Source: Anopheles merus (taxonomy: Eukaryota > Arthropoda > Insecta > Diptera > Culicidae). Taken from it: a stretch of 64,000 nucleotides of DNA. The notes beneath the pieces were generated by a model. It did no database searches. It was not told the DNA's origin and was given only the letters and a program-made list of their open reading frames with translations. Location of the stretch: the NCBI RefSeq assembly GCF_017562075.2, contig NC_054082.1:1715050-1779049 (forward strand), written 5' to 3'. Numbering within the stretch: the first letter of the stretch is position 1; each line of letters begins with the position of its first letter. This document shows positions 26,242 through 51,601 of the stretch, piece after piece. The position numbers were made by a program, and so were the translations under genes.

Positions 26242-29200
26242 CGCCGCTTGGTTGGTGGCCTTATTTAGAAAACATTGCGGATGATGCTTCACGATTTTCC
26301 CTCCCCATGACGGCTGGTGGGCGTATTGTGCGTGGGGAATTTGGGGAATGTTCCTTCGCCGCTCATCAGAAGGTTCACCGCCCCATCGCGCATGCATGAC
26401 GCCACCGGCAGAAATTATGTGCGATGGAATGTGCAAAATTTCACTTCACTTGGTCTGACTTATTGCCTGCGGTTCCCCGGGGGGGTAGTAAGGAGTTTTT
26501 ATTTGTTTGTGTAGTTTGGCAAACGATTGACAAGTGTAGCGAACGAGGGTTTAAAGTAAACAGAAACGTGATCGTACGCGGGGCACGGGTACGAACGGGC
26601 ATTCACTATTTGGAATGTAAGAGAAAATTCGGAATGTCCTCTGTATTAACAGGCCTGGTAGGTGGTGGCATTGGAAACGCCATCGCAGTGCATAATTGGC
26701 TCCGGGCCGTGCGTGTGTGTGGAGGACAAACCACCGAAACCAGCAAAGCCAACAGCCGTTACCACCGTAACCCAACAACGTATCTGCTGCGTATGCCGTA
26801 CAAAACGGGCTTGATAACCACCTGATTAAAATCATCATTACAGAATTACCATGCCCATGATTGTTACGCATTTCATTAATTTTCGGTTCTGGCGGGCGAT
26901 GCCAGCGAGTGAGTTAAATCGTGGGAAGGGGGGGTAAGGGAAATGCTGGGTACGTAATATTGCAATAATTTAGTAGAATTTATTGGATCGACACTCTCAC
27001 ACTCGGACGCGTGCGAGTGAAGTGGTATCGATCGTGGGGGTGGGACGTTGGGGTCAAATATTACTCAACCAATAGCCGTGCTTAATGAGGCGATTCATTA
27101 GCACCTATAAAGCATCTGCCGACCGTGGAAATGCATCCACATCTCTTGGTGTGTGTAAGCAAACAAAGCAATCGAGTGAGTGGTGGTTCCCTCTGGTTCG
27201 CTAGTCGCGTTTACGGTTGGTGCGTTTTGGTCCAATTAAACCATCGATTTTAACACCCGGAAATGCAGGTGTGTGTGTGTGTGTGACTGCTCCTTCACAG
27301 CGCTCCCCATTTCCCCGGGTGATTAGGTACCAATCGGGGCAAACTCTGTTATCCTATAATTGGTAACGCTACCCCTGTTCCCCCATTTGCCATGAGCACA
27401 GACTAGGATCAAAGTTTAAAATTAGTTAAATACAAATTGTTTACCTTTGCCGATGTCGGGGTGTGTGCAACGGGCCGTTTGAAATTCGGAATTTCCGACG
27501 AAATGAGTCACTATACTGCTGATCGCGTGACTGGCCGTCGAACGAACGGTCGGCTGGTCGGCACCAACGATCAACAGCGGTTCCTATCGCACATGTTTAT
27601 CAGTGTCATTTACCACGAACCCAAATTACCGGTACCAATTTCAAACGGTGCCCCGTGCAATAGAGGTTTGTGTGTGTGTGTGTGGGTGTGCTTTTTTTTG
27701 TCTTCTAATGGCCCCAATGCCGCACCGAGTGCGAGGGTGCAGAAACCTCCGGAAGTTCCCTGGAGATTCGGATGCTAAGTGTGCTTCCCTTTTTATCACC
27801 TCGTTTATATTTTACGACGACATTTTAAGTTCCCCCCCACTCTATACCATTCCAGAGTCGCTTATCGTCTGATGGTACATACCCCCCCCCCTCCCACACA
27901 CACACATACAGTTTTACCTCCACTCTACCAGACCTTTCTGCACCTTCAAAAACATATTGCAGATATACGAAGGTTGTGCGGCTCTCTCAGCAAGAAAATC
28001 AATGTCAAGGTAGTTGATCATGTAAGAAGTGTAAGCGACCGAGGAAAGAAGGGAGGGGCTGGAGGGTGGGAATTCACTTGGGAAATGTGAAAATGAAAAT
28101 GAAACTCATCATCGTTGTCGTCGTCGTAATCATCGTCATGGGCGGGATCTTAACCTTCGCTGAAGTGTGTAATGGACGTAATTCTCGCCTCGGTGGAGGT
28201 TAGATCAATTTTTACGATACACCATTTTGCGCGGTGCATGATATGGTGGAACCGGAGAAAGGTTAATGCCTGCATGAGTGTGTGTGGCTGTGTGGCTGTG
28301 TGTGAATATGTGGAGGAGGGTTAATGAAACATACTATTACCCAGATTAAGTTGATGTGATGAGAGTTGCCGAATTACAGGATTAGTTTTCGTTTAAGCTG
28401 TTTCGTCCTAATCATCAGCCCCGGAGCTTAATGGTTATCTCTGGGTAGGTTAACTTTTCACCATCGCGCTAGATTACCTTTCCCAGGCCTGGGCTTTTGG
28501 GGGTGAAGTTTTGTAGAAGTGGTACAGCTTTGATTGATTTTGTGTGTTGCAGATGGGTGGAATTCTGGGTAAACTTCTCACTAGTCGGACCGAGGGATTA
28601 CATCTGGGCTGGCTCAACGATTGGACGTGACAAATTTGTTTGAACGATCTTCACATGGCTCAGAGGAAAAAAAAAGCTACAAGACTCCCAACAGATGGAC
28701 ATTTTTCAAACAACAACATCCCCCGAATTCCAGACCTGCTGGTGGAGGTTTTTGTTTATTCAGCGTACGGGATGCTCTAGTTTCTAGTTTTTGGTTGGTT
28801 CGAATACTGTTTTTCCTTTTTTTCGTTGATGCATTTTTCCTGTTGACTCTAGCTCGGGCGATGGAGCACATGTTCTAATTCTACGTAATAAACAAACTCA
28901 CTAGGCACAGCGATCCCGTGACACTAGTTTGTGTTATTATTTGCATCATTAAAATTGATTGCAGCTCACTCGAAACACAACATAGGACGGGCGATCGTAC
29001 GTGGGTCGAAACGGGCGCGGCTGTATTGGTTTATCATCAGTTACCGATGAAGTTCCTGCCAATTAGGCGTGGAATTGAATTAACGCTTTTGCGACAGTTC
29101 CCAAGCGAAAGCGAAGTGCTAGTGGAAAAGCGAGCAGAAAGTATTTATTTTTCAACATGTCAGCTCTCTAAAATCCTGCAACATGCTTAGATGTCTGCAA

Positions 29201-30357
29201 CGGGAGAACTTGTCCGGCTGGTTCCGGAGGCGATGGGGTGGGGGGGGGGGGCTTTGGTGTGTTTAATAGTGCAAGTTCTGATGCCGTCAAATCTGCCCGG
29301 CAGCGTAGCGAATGAATGAACGTGCGAATAAAAACCAGTCTCTCTCTCTCCCTTGGGACAGGGGACGACACATAGGAACGAGAGGGTCGAACAAAAAAAA
29401 AAAAACACAACGATCAAAACGAGCGACAGAGCGCGCTGACAGGAAATACTTTGACATTTGGTACGATGTCACCAGCAACCGACGTCCGTCCGTCTGTAGA
29501 GCAACCGTTTCACCGGCGATCCGAGCCGGTGCTCTCCGGTGCGAGGGTTGCGTTCTGGGACGAACCGAGGCCTGACTTCTAGATTTGTCGATCATTCGCG
29601 CAGCGCAGCGCTCCATTTCGGTATGGTTTTATTGGGCCGCCGGTGCTATTTCGGTGCGCCGCTGTTGATGAGCCGTATTAAGAATTGGGCAGAAACTGGG
29701 GGGGATTGGGTGATGATGCCCATCAAAAACACACGGCCACCGTAGTACGATACGTCGGGAGCAAACGATGAGATTTTAGGTTGCATGCAAAACTGTTGGC
29801 GTGTTTGGATTTTGGGTAATGGATAAACTACATGGATACACCAGGTTCTGAAGCAAAAATCCAAATTATACGTGTCTCTGCCAACAAGAGACGTAGAAAT
29901 GATCTAACAAACTGTTAGAGCACTGGAATTGAACAGTAACACGGATAGTAAGCATTGTGTTGTCTGGATTGAAGACATCGTACAAAAATACTGGTTTGAC
30001 AATCAATGATACACCTAGCCAAAGCATATCAAACTAACGACCGTGTCCATCTGGGTTAATCTCGAAAAGGTACAATCTGTAAAAAATGATAATGCAAATA
30101 TTTTACCTTCAGCCGATCGTTTGAAGTGTTCCAATTAATCTATGCGCATAAATTAAGCCGAAAAAGCATACCGATCGTATCACACTGATTCAATGCCACC
30201 GGCAGAGCTTTGAGGGATGAGGGAACGCGTTGATCGTTCGATGCGTACGATGATTGTGGAATGTTTGGGGTTCAATTCCTCTTTCCACAGCCGCCTTGCC
30301 TTAGACACACACCGATCCTACGGCTTGTGGTAGTTTGCTACTTTTTAATGAGACTAT

Positions 30358-30408
<51 letters not shown>
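30358..30408. repeat. (AG)n microsatellite
   Basis: About 50 bases of AG repeat with one AAAG interruption near 30367. Confidence 0.95.
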
Positions 30409-30410
<2 letters not shown>

Positions 30411-32438
30411 TATACAACCATCCGCCCAACGCTGTCCGTGAAGCCTGGGCCATGATTAGTTTTCATTTCTAATTAGTGAAAATTGAATTAGGAACGTTAG
30501 GACGTTAGCCATCCTAAGCGCAGTCACCAGGTCTCGTGATTTATCCCCACCGAAAAAGGTATGCGGAAAGGTTCGGGGATGAGAGAATTTAGTTATCTTT
30601 GTTACTTTCTGCTGCGAAATGATAGTCTTTTTACTTCACAGAACCCCTTCGGGAAAACACTGGCGGTCCCTAATTATTTTAGGACCAACATCCGTAGCGG
30701 GCACGAGATTTGGTGGGCAGTTCGTTTCCCCCCTCCCCCAAGCTGAATCACTTATTGTTTTGTGTTTTACTCTTTCAATTATACGACCTTGATTGAAAGA
30801 TTCCTTCGCTGAAAATTCATTTACCTAAGTTGATATTTTTATGTTAATTCGATCCGATTATTACTCGGAGCGCGGAGCATTGAGTCCGTTCGTGTTCACC
30901 ATGGTTACTTGGAAGACGAATGAAAGGCCTACTTATTGCGGGCCGCCCAATTTCTTACCTCTTGTCCAGTGCGACGGCAAGCGAACGTGACGGTTGCGAC
31001 GCAACGTGTACGATAGCAGCTTTTTCTCTCCTTCGCATCCTCCCCAAAAAATGGCCCCAAGGGGTGGCTTATTTTTGGCGGAATATTTTCACCCCACCGC
31101 AGAATGCTAGGCCAACTACTACCATTTCCCTCTTTTTGCCTTTTTGAGCTGGTAAAACAAAACGGCGGGCGTAAAGAAAATGCCTTAAGCCTCTTGGTGG
31201 TGATGATGGTGGCGCTGGCGGGACTGCGGTCGCGGGTTTCGCATGGCCGGAAACAAAATCAATTAATTTATCGCAGCTTGCGAAAAACACGCTTTTTTGT
31301 GGTTTTGGCTGGTCGGCGCGGTTGGCTGCGGCGTGGTTGTGGCTTGGCTGCGGGGATTAAAAGCGATAAAATAGTGGTTGAATAATTTCCTCGTAAAGTT
31401 GACCTCAACGGGGGCCGCCCAGCCAGAGCACGGCGTGCGACGTCCTTCAAGGAAGTTTTGTGCTGTGTTTATGTTGTACACACAAAAGGTGCTCCACACT
31501 CCAGACTCTTCTGCAGGAGCAGCAGGATCCTTGGGAGAGTTCACAGTCACACTCAAACCACCACCACCACCACCACGATGAAGGGTGGGCGAATATTAAT
31601 CACTGTTGGAAATCACGATCGAAACAAAACATTAAAACCCACGCGGCAACTTCTCTTCCCGCTTGTTGTCCCCCTTTTTTTTGGAAGGCTACAAGCAACT
31701 ATTGCCAACTTTTCTAGTCTAGTCGGCTGTAGATGTGCGACAGCGACCAAAAAAAAAAACGAGAGTCTAATATGTTCTAGCAGCAGCATTTGGCGCCTGG
31801 TACAGCGAGGCGCAAGGAAGGACCCACCAACGGACTTGGGAGAAAAGGGAGTCGTCGCGCGTCGTCCGCCCGACTGTCGACAGGAGCACAGTGTTGTAGT
31901 TCCTCCGTTCTGCCTTCAGGTGGTGGAATATTCATAGCCAGCACGGGCACAGGCCGCCACCGTAGTTTGGAATTAACTTGTTTGCATTTGGTGTCGCTGT
32001 CGTATGGATCATGAATATTTAAACTTTGTCTACTTCACTGGGACTGGGCCCGTGCTGGCTCGACAAAAGTTGGACCAGACCGAGGAGGAAGAAAGTATGC
32101 AACTCCAGCCGCCACCAGCACCAACGGGGTCGGGATCGGATTTGACCGGCGAAAAAGTACGCCCAATACACATGCACACGAACAAGGAAAAAAATGTGTG
32201 TGTGGTCCTCTGGAGGGCATTGTTTTTTTTTCCCCGTAGGCTTGCACCAGGAGTTCCCGGTCCCGATGATAGTCCACTTTCCATACGCGTGGCGTCGTAA
32301 GCGGTTGAGCAGTAATTCGACCGTTTATTGAGTGCCTTTTTTATCAGTTGTTGGGATGTCCACGCTGTTGTTCTTTTTTTGTTGCTGTTGAGGATGCTTT
32401 CCTGCCTTAAGGTACAGAAGGGGGAAAAACACATCAGT

Positions 32439-32464
32439 AGAGAGAGAGAGAGAGAGAGAGAGAG
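32439..32464. repeat. (AG)n microsatellite
   Basis: Thirteen AG units. Confidence 0.9.
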
Positions 32465-35400
32465 GATGAAGAGTAATTTGCATTAAATACTAAGCGTTTT
32501 TACAGCAGAACTACGGGACATGGTACTACAGGACGCTAATAACACACGCGCGCGTCCCACCAATTGCGCGGATCCTGTTGCGTATCTCGGCGCGCGCGCA
32601 CCAGGAAGGTTTCGCAAGAGGAAACGAGAAGGGGAGGAGAGTACAAAATTTGCATCGAAATGAAATGCAATTATGAGGAAAAAGTTTTATTCGCTTCAAC
32701 GACGGCGGGACGTGTACACAACAATATATCACACACCTTTTGCACAGGTCGCTCTCCACCGTTACACGTCATCAGTCGCCTGTACGGCTGACAATGGCGT
32801 GGAGCGTTTTGAATTTTCGAGCAGGGGAAGCTTCGCGGTGTTGTAAAATGGGATTTATTGACTTTTAACGGCCTTTTTTTGAGGTGCCCATGTGTCTGCA
32901 GCTGCAGCGAGGTGTTGAAAAAATGTTCGAATTATTCAAATGAACCGCCTTGGTGTGTTGGGGAGGAAATAGCGGAAAGCAAAAACCCCAAGAAGGAGGC
33001 TCACCTGATGCGTGGGTTTTGTGTTGTGCTGTGTTTACCACCAGCGTGGTAATTGACTTCGTTATGTTTCATTTCCATCAATCCCCCCCCCTCGGCAAAA
33101 GCACGGAGACGTGGAAATAGGGAAGAGCAAGAATCATTAGACGGTGCAGCGGCGCTGTTGTAATGGAGACGCGCACCGTTCCGTGAGTCGGGCGCAAAGG
33201 AAAACAAACGACAAACTGGGTACAACATATTGGTCTGTTTATTATTTGTATCTTCTGTATCTGCCCAGAGGGGGGGGGGGGGGAGCGGAAATCGACACCC
33301 GACAATCGCTTTACGGTTGCATTCGAGTGTGTTTGTGTGTTTGCTTCGTGTGCAAATCGCACATTTCATACAAAGAAAGCTGCGAAAGCGAAGCGAACAT
33401 TGCTTTATGAAGTATCATTTTCCGACCGACGACTGTTTGTCTCGGAAAAACTGTAGCAATGAAAAAAAAAAAACAATGGGGCCAGAGCGCCAGTTCCTGG
33501 TAAAAGGAGAGGTAACCGATTCCAGTGGATGAAATAATAATATCCATTTTCCGCTTCGATAAATGTTTGGCGCAAGCAGCACGAGGGTCACACACAAACA
33601 ACATTTTCCATGACGTGGAGAAGTGATTGCGAGATGCCCGGTTTGCCAAATGCGTCCCGATGACATCACACCCGCGAAAGGTAATATTTTGTATTTCTAC
33701 ACCAAACTCCAGCAGATGAAGCCCGGCAGGTTAGAATGCCGTCGGTTGACGCGTTCTGCTTCCCAATCTAACCCAACAGCAACGAGGAGGAGGTAACGGT
33801 AACTAAATTGAGCTCCATAATTTAGTGCTTGCTCGGAAATGATACACAGATTTTGACCTACCGTCACAAACGACTGGAGGCTGGAGCAGGAAGGAGGAGC
33901 GGGCGACTGGGGCTGTGTACCTTTGCATCCTTCCATAAATAACGCCCATTAAGCATTTTTACTGTAGAGATATATCTTCATTACGCGACAAATCCGGCCG
34001 TCGTTTACCGCCACCATTCCCCCACTCCCACGGGGTGGGTCAAAAGTACTGGACGGGACCTGCTCCAACCTTCGGCCTTGGGATATGCTTCCCATGGTGC
34101 GAAGTTTCAGTGTGTGTGTGAGAGTGTGTGCTGGGTCACGGTTTTCAGGGTCAGCCGGGACGAACAAGGGAACGGACCCGAGGAAGGATCCTTCAGGGGT
34201 TTGTGAATCCCCATGACATGGCAAATAGTTGTCCCGATGCCCGAAAAGTCGGAGACTCTGAGTCTTGTACCATAATGCACCAACCACACACACAGCTGTC
34301 GGGTGTGTCCTCCACTCCCGAAACCGGTTGAAATGGTTCGAAGAGCAGTTAGTTTCGGTGTAGATTTGGGTCAGTGTAGAATCAAACTTTGTCTGTTTCT
34401 GTGGCTCTCTCTCTCTCTCTCTCACCCGAAAGCGTGTCGGTTTGACCAACAGCAGAGCTAGGTGTTCGGTGTGTTATTCTAGTGTGCCTCCGTCTGGCTC
34501 CAGTGATGCATCCGAGACCCGCAAAACCGCTTGAGGCGATCATTTACAACATTCAATTCCAGCTCCCGCCGACTTTTGCAGACTTTGTCGCTTTGATTTG
34601 AAGAGCGGGGGTCGTATGCTAAACGCTGGCCGGGATTACGGGATTCTATCATTTCGGAAGTCATTAGACATGTTTGGTGGACAAGTCCGCTCGAAAAACA
34701 GTACAGTACCATTATTTGGGAATGCAACAAGCATGATGGGGCTCGGGCCAGCAGGACTGTTGCGATGCCTAATGTCCCATGCACACTGCACACAGTCGCT
34801 ACGGCTGGGGGGGGGGAAAGTTTGCACACGGACCACAGGTTACCGCGATTGTGGGAAAATTTTCCAGTGGTTGACTGTCCCATCGCCGCCTACTTCAGCC
34901 TCCTCCCAAGCATGGGTGGTATAAGCGTGTGTCCGTTTTTCCCACCGGCAAACGAAGTAGGCTCCACTTTTTGCAGGCGCATGGTTGGCTCGCAGTCGGT
35001 GCCTGTTACCGGTGGTTTCGTGGCTTTTTGTCGTCTCGCTTCGCTTCAGCTGTACAGTACCGGGAGTAAAGTGCTACGGGATGCGGGCACACGGTTCGGT
35101 TGTGGCGCGCAGTCTGGCGAAAGTTAGATAACGGAGAACGATGGGCAAAGTTTTGGTTCCAAAAATCGTAGCCCTTGCTGCTGCTGCTGCTGCTGCACCA
35201 ACGGAACTACAGCTTTTTCCGGTCACAGTTGTCGTCGAGCAAGCGCGAGGGTGTGTGAGAGTGAGTGGAAGGTTTAATTGTGTGCTATCATTTCCTAAAA
35301 AGTCCGTTGTTTATGATTTTTATAATTTGTCCGCACGTTTTAATAGTAGAGCGGGTCCGGGGGTGTGTGTATGATATTTAGTGTGTTCATCTACGGGTTT

Positions 35401-37805
35401 TTTATCATCCCACAAAAAAATAACATTAGCTGATTCAGGCGAAAAGTTGGTAAATATAATTCCATATCCTGTATTTAATATTCAATGTAAGGCGAATTTC
35501 AGGAAGTTCATTATATGCGCACCTCGTTGGTATATCGAATAAAGTGTGAAAGAGGAGGACCACCACAGTGTGGCGCTCAATGCTGCTTACCTTCATCCGG
35601 AATCCGTTGGATTGTAGTGCATAAAAAAGTTTCTTATCTATTATTCTCTTTCTATGAGCCTTTTCGCTTATTGTGTGCCGCTGTGCTGCGGGTGTTATGG
35701 TGGTCTTTGGCGAATCCTTCATTGCCACCTGCCCAGTGCTGCCGGTCGTGTTCTGCTTTATCGAACCGGAAACACTCTCTTTCATCGTCTAGCTTTTAAC
35801 ACTTTCCTCCTTATTCGATTGTTGGTTTTTATGCTTCTCTTCAAACATTTAGTTTGGTGTGCCGTGTCCCTCTCCGGGCGACACGACTCATATAAAAGAA
35901 AGAACCTTTTCCCCCGTATCCACCAAGCCCCCCCCCCCCCCCGCAAGACATTTTACACCGCCTACTGTGTGGAGTTGAGTTGGTGTGTGAATTTTTCCCT
36001 GCGGGAATTTAACAAGCAACGCGTCCCCATCCTTGCCAAAAGAAACCCGGCCCTTCATCACCTTCTCAACTCCCCCCCCCCTCCCGGGTTAGGGGACGAA
36101 TGAAGTGCAGACAAAATGTCACTTAAAATTAATTTTTCGAGTGGACTTGTGGCGCATCTCGGGCTCCATTGCTCCGTCTCCGTCGGCCCAGCACTGAGAC
36201 CGGGGACGGTCTGGTTTTGCTAAATGAATGTTGTATGTTAATTTTACACGCGCCAACAGCGGAATGTTGCTGGTGCAAACTCCCCATCCGGCAGGAGACT
36301 TGCCCGTTTGAAAATGCAACGTACTTCAGACATTCGGGCGCTAGTCCAACGACCCGAAACAGTTGTGTTCCACTGGCTTCGACGTATGTGTGTGTGTGTG
36401 TGTTGGGGTGGGGTTGGGTGTATTTGATGAAGAACTTCCGCTTTGTTGTTTGTCAAGTGGCAGACCACTGTAACGCGACGGCTTCCGCCTGCCTCCTACC
36501 TCGCAGCAGATACTGGTGGTGTTGGGGAGAACTCGCCGTCCCTTCGTACAACGGCTCGTGCTGCTTACACCTGAGTGAACTTCGATTTTTGAACTGGACC
36601 GAAAAGCGATTCCACTCCGATCGTGGGCAAGGGGGGGAAGGGGGCGACGAGTTCTATTTACCGTCCCCGGGAGGACACGCTATGTGGGTGGGTGTGTGTG
36701 TGTGGTAGTAGTACATGATCGAGGCGTTGCTATGATGAGAGCGAGATTGGATCCGGAGCAGTGACGATGGATTTTAAAGGGTTGGTTGAGCTTTTCTCGG
36801 TTGGTTGGAATTCCAAGTTCAGGTCCGGGTCTCGGGTCCGTTCGTCCGGTTAGCTTCAATGATTCCCACCACCGGTCAGCGTTCAAGTGGAAGGAGGAGA
36901 GTTACAGGAAATGAAGTTCAAAATACAATCTAATGACACTTGCTGTCGCTGACATGATGATTCACTTCTCGTCCGACGGGGTTCGTGCGACCCTGGAAGG
37001 TTCCCGTGTTGGCTCTCCCAGGCACCAATAGCGTTCCGAGCACTACCATTCTCGACATGTTCGCCTTTGGGTGTTTTGTTTGACAATGTACCGGTAAAGT
37101 TCCGGACCCGAAAGTGTTAGTTGGACACAGTGTCGAATCAGAGCATAGGATTCCGTCGAACAGTAGCTCTTTCCGCAGCACTCTGGCAAATTTGAGCTTC
37201 TGGTGTGTAGCCGGTACTTCGTACACGTGGTCTTTGTGAATTTGTGTGTCTGTGTGTGATGTAGGTGGGACTTTTCAGCATCACCGAATCTTACACCGTA
37301 GCGGCAAAAACGGAAACGCTCGAGGAAGAAAGATTTATTCGCTTCGGTGACTTTCGATCCCTTCTCGTGCCTGTGTCCTCTAAGTGTCCGCGTGCCCGAG
37401 CTGACATGACTTTAAAACCTTAACAGGCCGTTATCATCACCGTTGCATCCCGAACCGAACCCGACACACGTTGACTAATTGCATCAAAAGACTCCCATCC
37501 TCTCAGCTCGGCCTCGTACCGTTGTAGGGATGAGAATGGTTGATGACAGGCGAGGATCGGTCGCGCGCTGACGGGATGACCTAGTTGCATGTTGCCCTAG
37601 TCGAGCGGAGCCGAGAAAAGCTGTTACAAAAGAACTTCCAAGGTAGTGCTCTAAGCATACCAAACTACTACGGTACATCAGCGCGGCTAAATTGCCATAA
37701 ATTGATTTACGACAGTTTCTGTGACACATTCTCTATAGTCCGTCGGCCGAGTGACTCCATTACCAGTGAGCCTTGAGCTCTCTCGGCATCACAGTGTGGG
37801 GGGTA

Positions 37806-37821
37806 GGGGGGGGGGGGGGGG
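37806..37821. repeat. Poly(G) homopolymer, 16 bases
   Basis: A 16-base G run, preceded two bases earlier by a further G6. Confidence 0.9.
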
Positions 37822-38170
37822 CTGGATGATTCGAAGGGAATTACACCGGCGTGTCGCGAATTCTTCGATAGCGTAGCTTCTCTGCACGCTGTCAACGTCG
37901 GCTTAGTAACGCCGTCCGTCTACACGGTGATCGTTGGTGAATAGCGAAAAGAAATCATAGCAGGCAGGAAGGCAGCACGAGGTAAGGTGGGACCGATATG
38001 ACGTCGTTCGCTCGGTAAACGCTCCGGGGCATAGTAGGCAGCCGGTAAATCCCCGGAGCAACTAGCGAGGAAATCTAATGGCGCTAAGAGGACGAACCCG
38101 TGCGCGAGCGTCGGAAATCGGAAGCTTTCATAAGATTGTGAATATTTATCCCGTTTTCCCGGGAACCGGT

Positions 38171-38201
38171 GCTCGCGCGCGCGTGTGTGTGTGTGTGTGT
38201 G
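38171..38201. repeat. Alternating GC/GT tract
   Basis: CG repeats pass directly into GT repeats, making about 30 bases of alternating purine and pyrimidine, a sequence type prone to form Z-DNA. Confidence 0.8.
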
Positions 38202-38559
38202 CCGTGAGTGTTTGTGCTTGCCGCGAGTGACGGTGTCGTCCCTAGCGACAAGAAAACAAAACACAGCTTAGCGTATATCCTTTAGCAGCACGGTGCCGGG
38301 CCCGCCCGTGACACATCGCATCGAGCACCGATGGTGCAGGTCCGCAGGCAAATCGGAAACTCGAATCGGCACCCGCCTAACGACTGGCGGAGCGTCTTGT
38401 TGCCGGCGGTAAGCACGAAATGTAATCAAATAAAAAGCGCGCACGCGAATCAAAGATGGCGCTGTTTCGGTGCTAGGAGCAGAGAATCGACAGAGAGCCG
38501 GGAGTTGCCTAGGCATCGTGCAACTGGGAAGGATATTGACGGGAAGAATTCGTAATGTT

Positions 38560-38600
38560 ATTACTAATAATAGTAATAATAATGATAATAATGATAATAA
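38560..38600. repeat. Imperfect (AAT)n repeat
   Basis: An AT-rich trinucleotide array of AAT/GAT units. Confidence 0.8.
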
Positions 38601-41134
38601 AAGCAATAACCGTCCTCGTACGAGTCGTCCCGCACGTGCAAGAACCGCTTGTTGGCGCTCTCGACTAGCGACAGACTAGCGGCCGAAAGCATCGGCAAAA
38701 AAAAAGCCTAAAGCCCTTGAAAGGCAGACTAACGAAGGACGTAAAGCGTTCGACTGGGATCAGAGATGAATGGCCAATAGATAAATCCGAATTGGATGAA
38801 AGATGACATCGACAATAGAACAAGGGGGCGGAGGGCATGGTCTCGGAAATGTTCGATCAAATAAGAAGCGGGTGTGTAGAATCTTGGAACGGAAACATTC
38901 GGTGCTTCCATTATACATATTACCAAGCGAGGAACGCAAATTCATTGGAAACGACGTTTGAGTGAGTGTTAAAATTTTAAGTAACTGGCATGACACAATC
39001 ATTCCCTGTTGGTTTCAGGTTCAACAGTCTCTACAGCAAGCAAGGAGCCATTTACTCCCAAAAAAAAACAAGAAATTCTTGGTAACGATGAGAGTGCAAA
39101 AAATCGGCCACAACTGTAATGTATGGCCACCACTGGGTGTGTGTTTGTATTGCTCCAGCAATCGATCGAGAAATGAAAATGGATGGATGGGAAGCTCAGC
39201 TGTAATAGAGATTCCAACGAAAGCAACTCACTCTGCCAGGAGTAGTGAACCGCAAGCCGGCTCAATTGTGGAGTGCCATCAGAGCAGCTTTCATCCTTTT
39301 TCTTGCCGAACCGGCCAAAGCATGTAAGGAGCTGCTGACTTCTGAACTGCCTTCTGAGGTCGATGGGCGAGGGCGAAAGGAAAAAAAAGGATCGCAGCAT
39401 TCGGCAATGGCACCCCGGGTCTCCGTGTGCATGTAACAATGCCGACACGTTCGAGGAGAGACTTCTCCACGCCAGGTTGGTTTCACCTGGTGTACAACTT
39501 TTCGGGCCAATGGGTGGATAAAGGGGCGCGATGGTTCCGTGTGCTGAACGACTTTTCTTGGTAACGTTCAGCCGATCGAATGTTTGCCGGAAGAGGGTAG
39601 GGACGAGGAGGTTGAAGGAACCCTTTTGCCTTCAATTGAGGATCCACGTTGGTTCGCGGTGCGGTGACAATAGCACAGCTGGGGTGGAGTGCGTGCGGGC
39701 GCACCCGCTCGCTTGCTTTCTGCTGAGCTTGCTGCTCTCGAGATCGATCCAAGCAACTGACCGGGCGGCATCCCCGAAGCGGAGAACGAGAACCCTCTTA
39801 AATAAATCTCAATTACGACGACACGGGCAACGGTAAATAGCTTCTCACGTTTCATCGTTTGCCTGTGCCCGGTGACGCGATGGTTTGCCATTCGTCGGCT
39901 GTCCCGGGGAACAACCCATTCCAATTACACCGAGGGCACCGAGCGCGCAGATGGGAATCAGTCGATCGTAACAACTCTCGGAAGGTTCGGCCGTTGTTGG
40001 CCGTTGGGAACCCCGAAACCGGCCGGAGGAGGACAGTCGCGCGATTATTGCTCAATCATTTTGTCATTTTTCATTCATTCATTCATTCGTTTCCATTCGG
40101 CGGCTACTACCCTCTCGGCAAGGGGGAAGGACACAGCCAACAACAGTCGTCTCCAACCATGTGGCCCACATTCGCTGGCCGTTTAAAGTGCAATTTTATT
40201 TCTCTTTAAATCAACCTCACGATGGACTTGCTCGAAAACATGGGGCAGATGCTGCACAGAAATGTGTCGGAAATGCGAAAGTAATGGATTGCAGTGGTCG
40301 GTACAAAGCGCGACCGGTCCGGGTAAATTTGGTGAAATTATTTACATAGAAATTTGAATTTGAAGCACATGTGCGCGGGCGTACTTCAATGGTGGACCGA
40401 TTCCTCCAACCCGGAACGCTATTAACGCAACCCATTTAGCAGAAGCTCTTTAGCAGGAAAATTGGCTTTAATGTATCTTTCATGTGATTCTCCACAAGGT
40501 GGTTACGGACAAATGGGAGTCGCTCGCATGGTGGGGGTGGGGGTGGGCTGTGTGCCCTTTTATGCTGCACCATCGTCAGCTATTCTATGATATGTTGTAT
40601 GATGTATGCTATCAAAACATTTCTTCGAACCTGAGCTCACAGCTAGCGAGTGAAGGTTTTTATTATTTTTGCTTCCTCTTTCTTCGCATCATATTTCCTT
40701 ACAGATGATGGGGAACCGGGTGTGTGAGTGTGTATGTTTTTTGCATAACAGAAACACCCAGAAGAGGATTTCGTTTTCATTTCCCGTAATTAAATGATGC
40801 TGTGCTCTCGTGCGCCGTGCGGGTGTGCCGCTTGCTGGAAACCCATGTGCGAGAAGCGTAATAAAAACATCTTCTACTGGTGGTATTTTCGGCTTTGTTC
40901 TTACCGAGAACGCCATAGAAAGTGACGTATTAAATGGCAAAATATTACAAAGAAGTTGTGCTTAAATAGTAGCCGAAATCGATCGATGGTTAGAGTGAAG
41001 CTGCTTTCATAAAAACTCTTTAACTAGATAACGTATTTTGAGCATTTGTGAAGTCGGTCCTGCTTTTGCCATATTAAAATGCAGTTCCGCACGGAAATTG
41101 TTCCTCCACTAAAGCGGAGCGGCATTCTTAACGC

Positions 41135-51601
<10,467 letters not shown>

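Noticed and set aside
28468..28482. Eleven-base match to the miR-79 core (GCTAGATTACC)
   Set aside because: The full mature sequence does not match and no hairpin arm is seen nearby. Coincidence.
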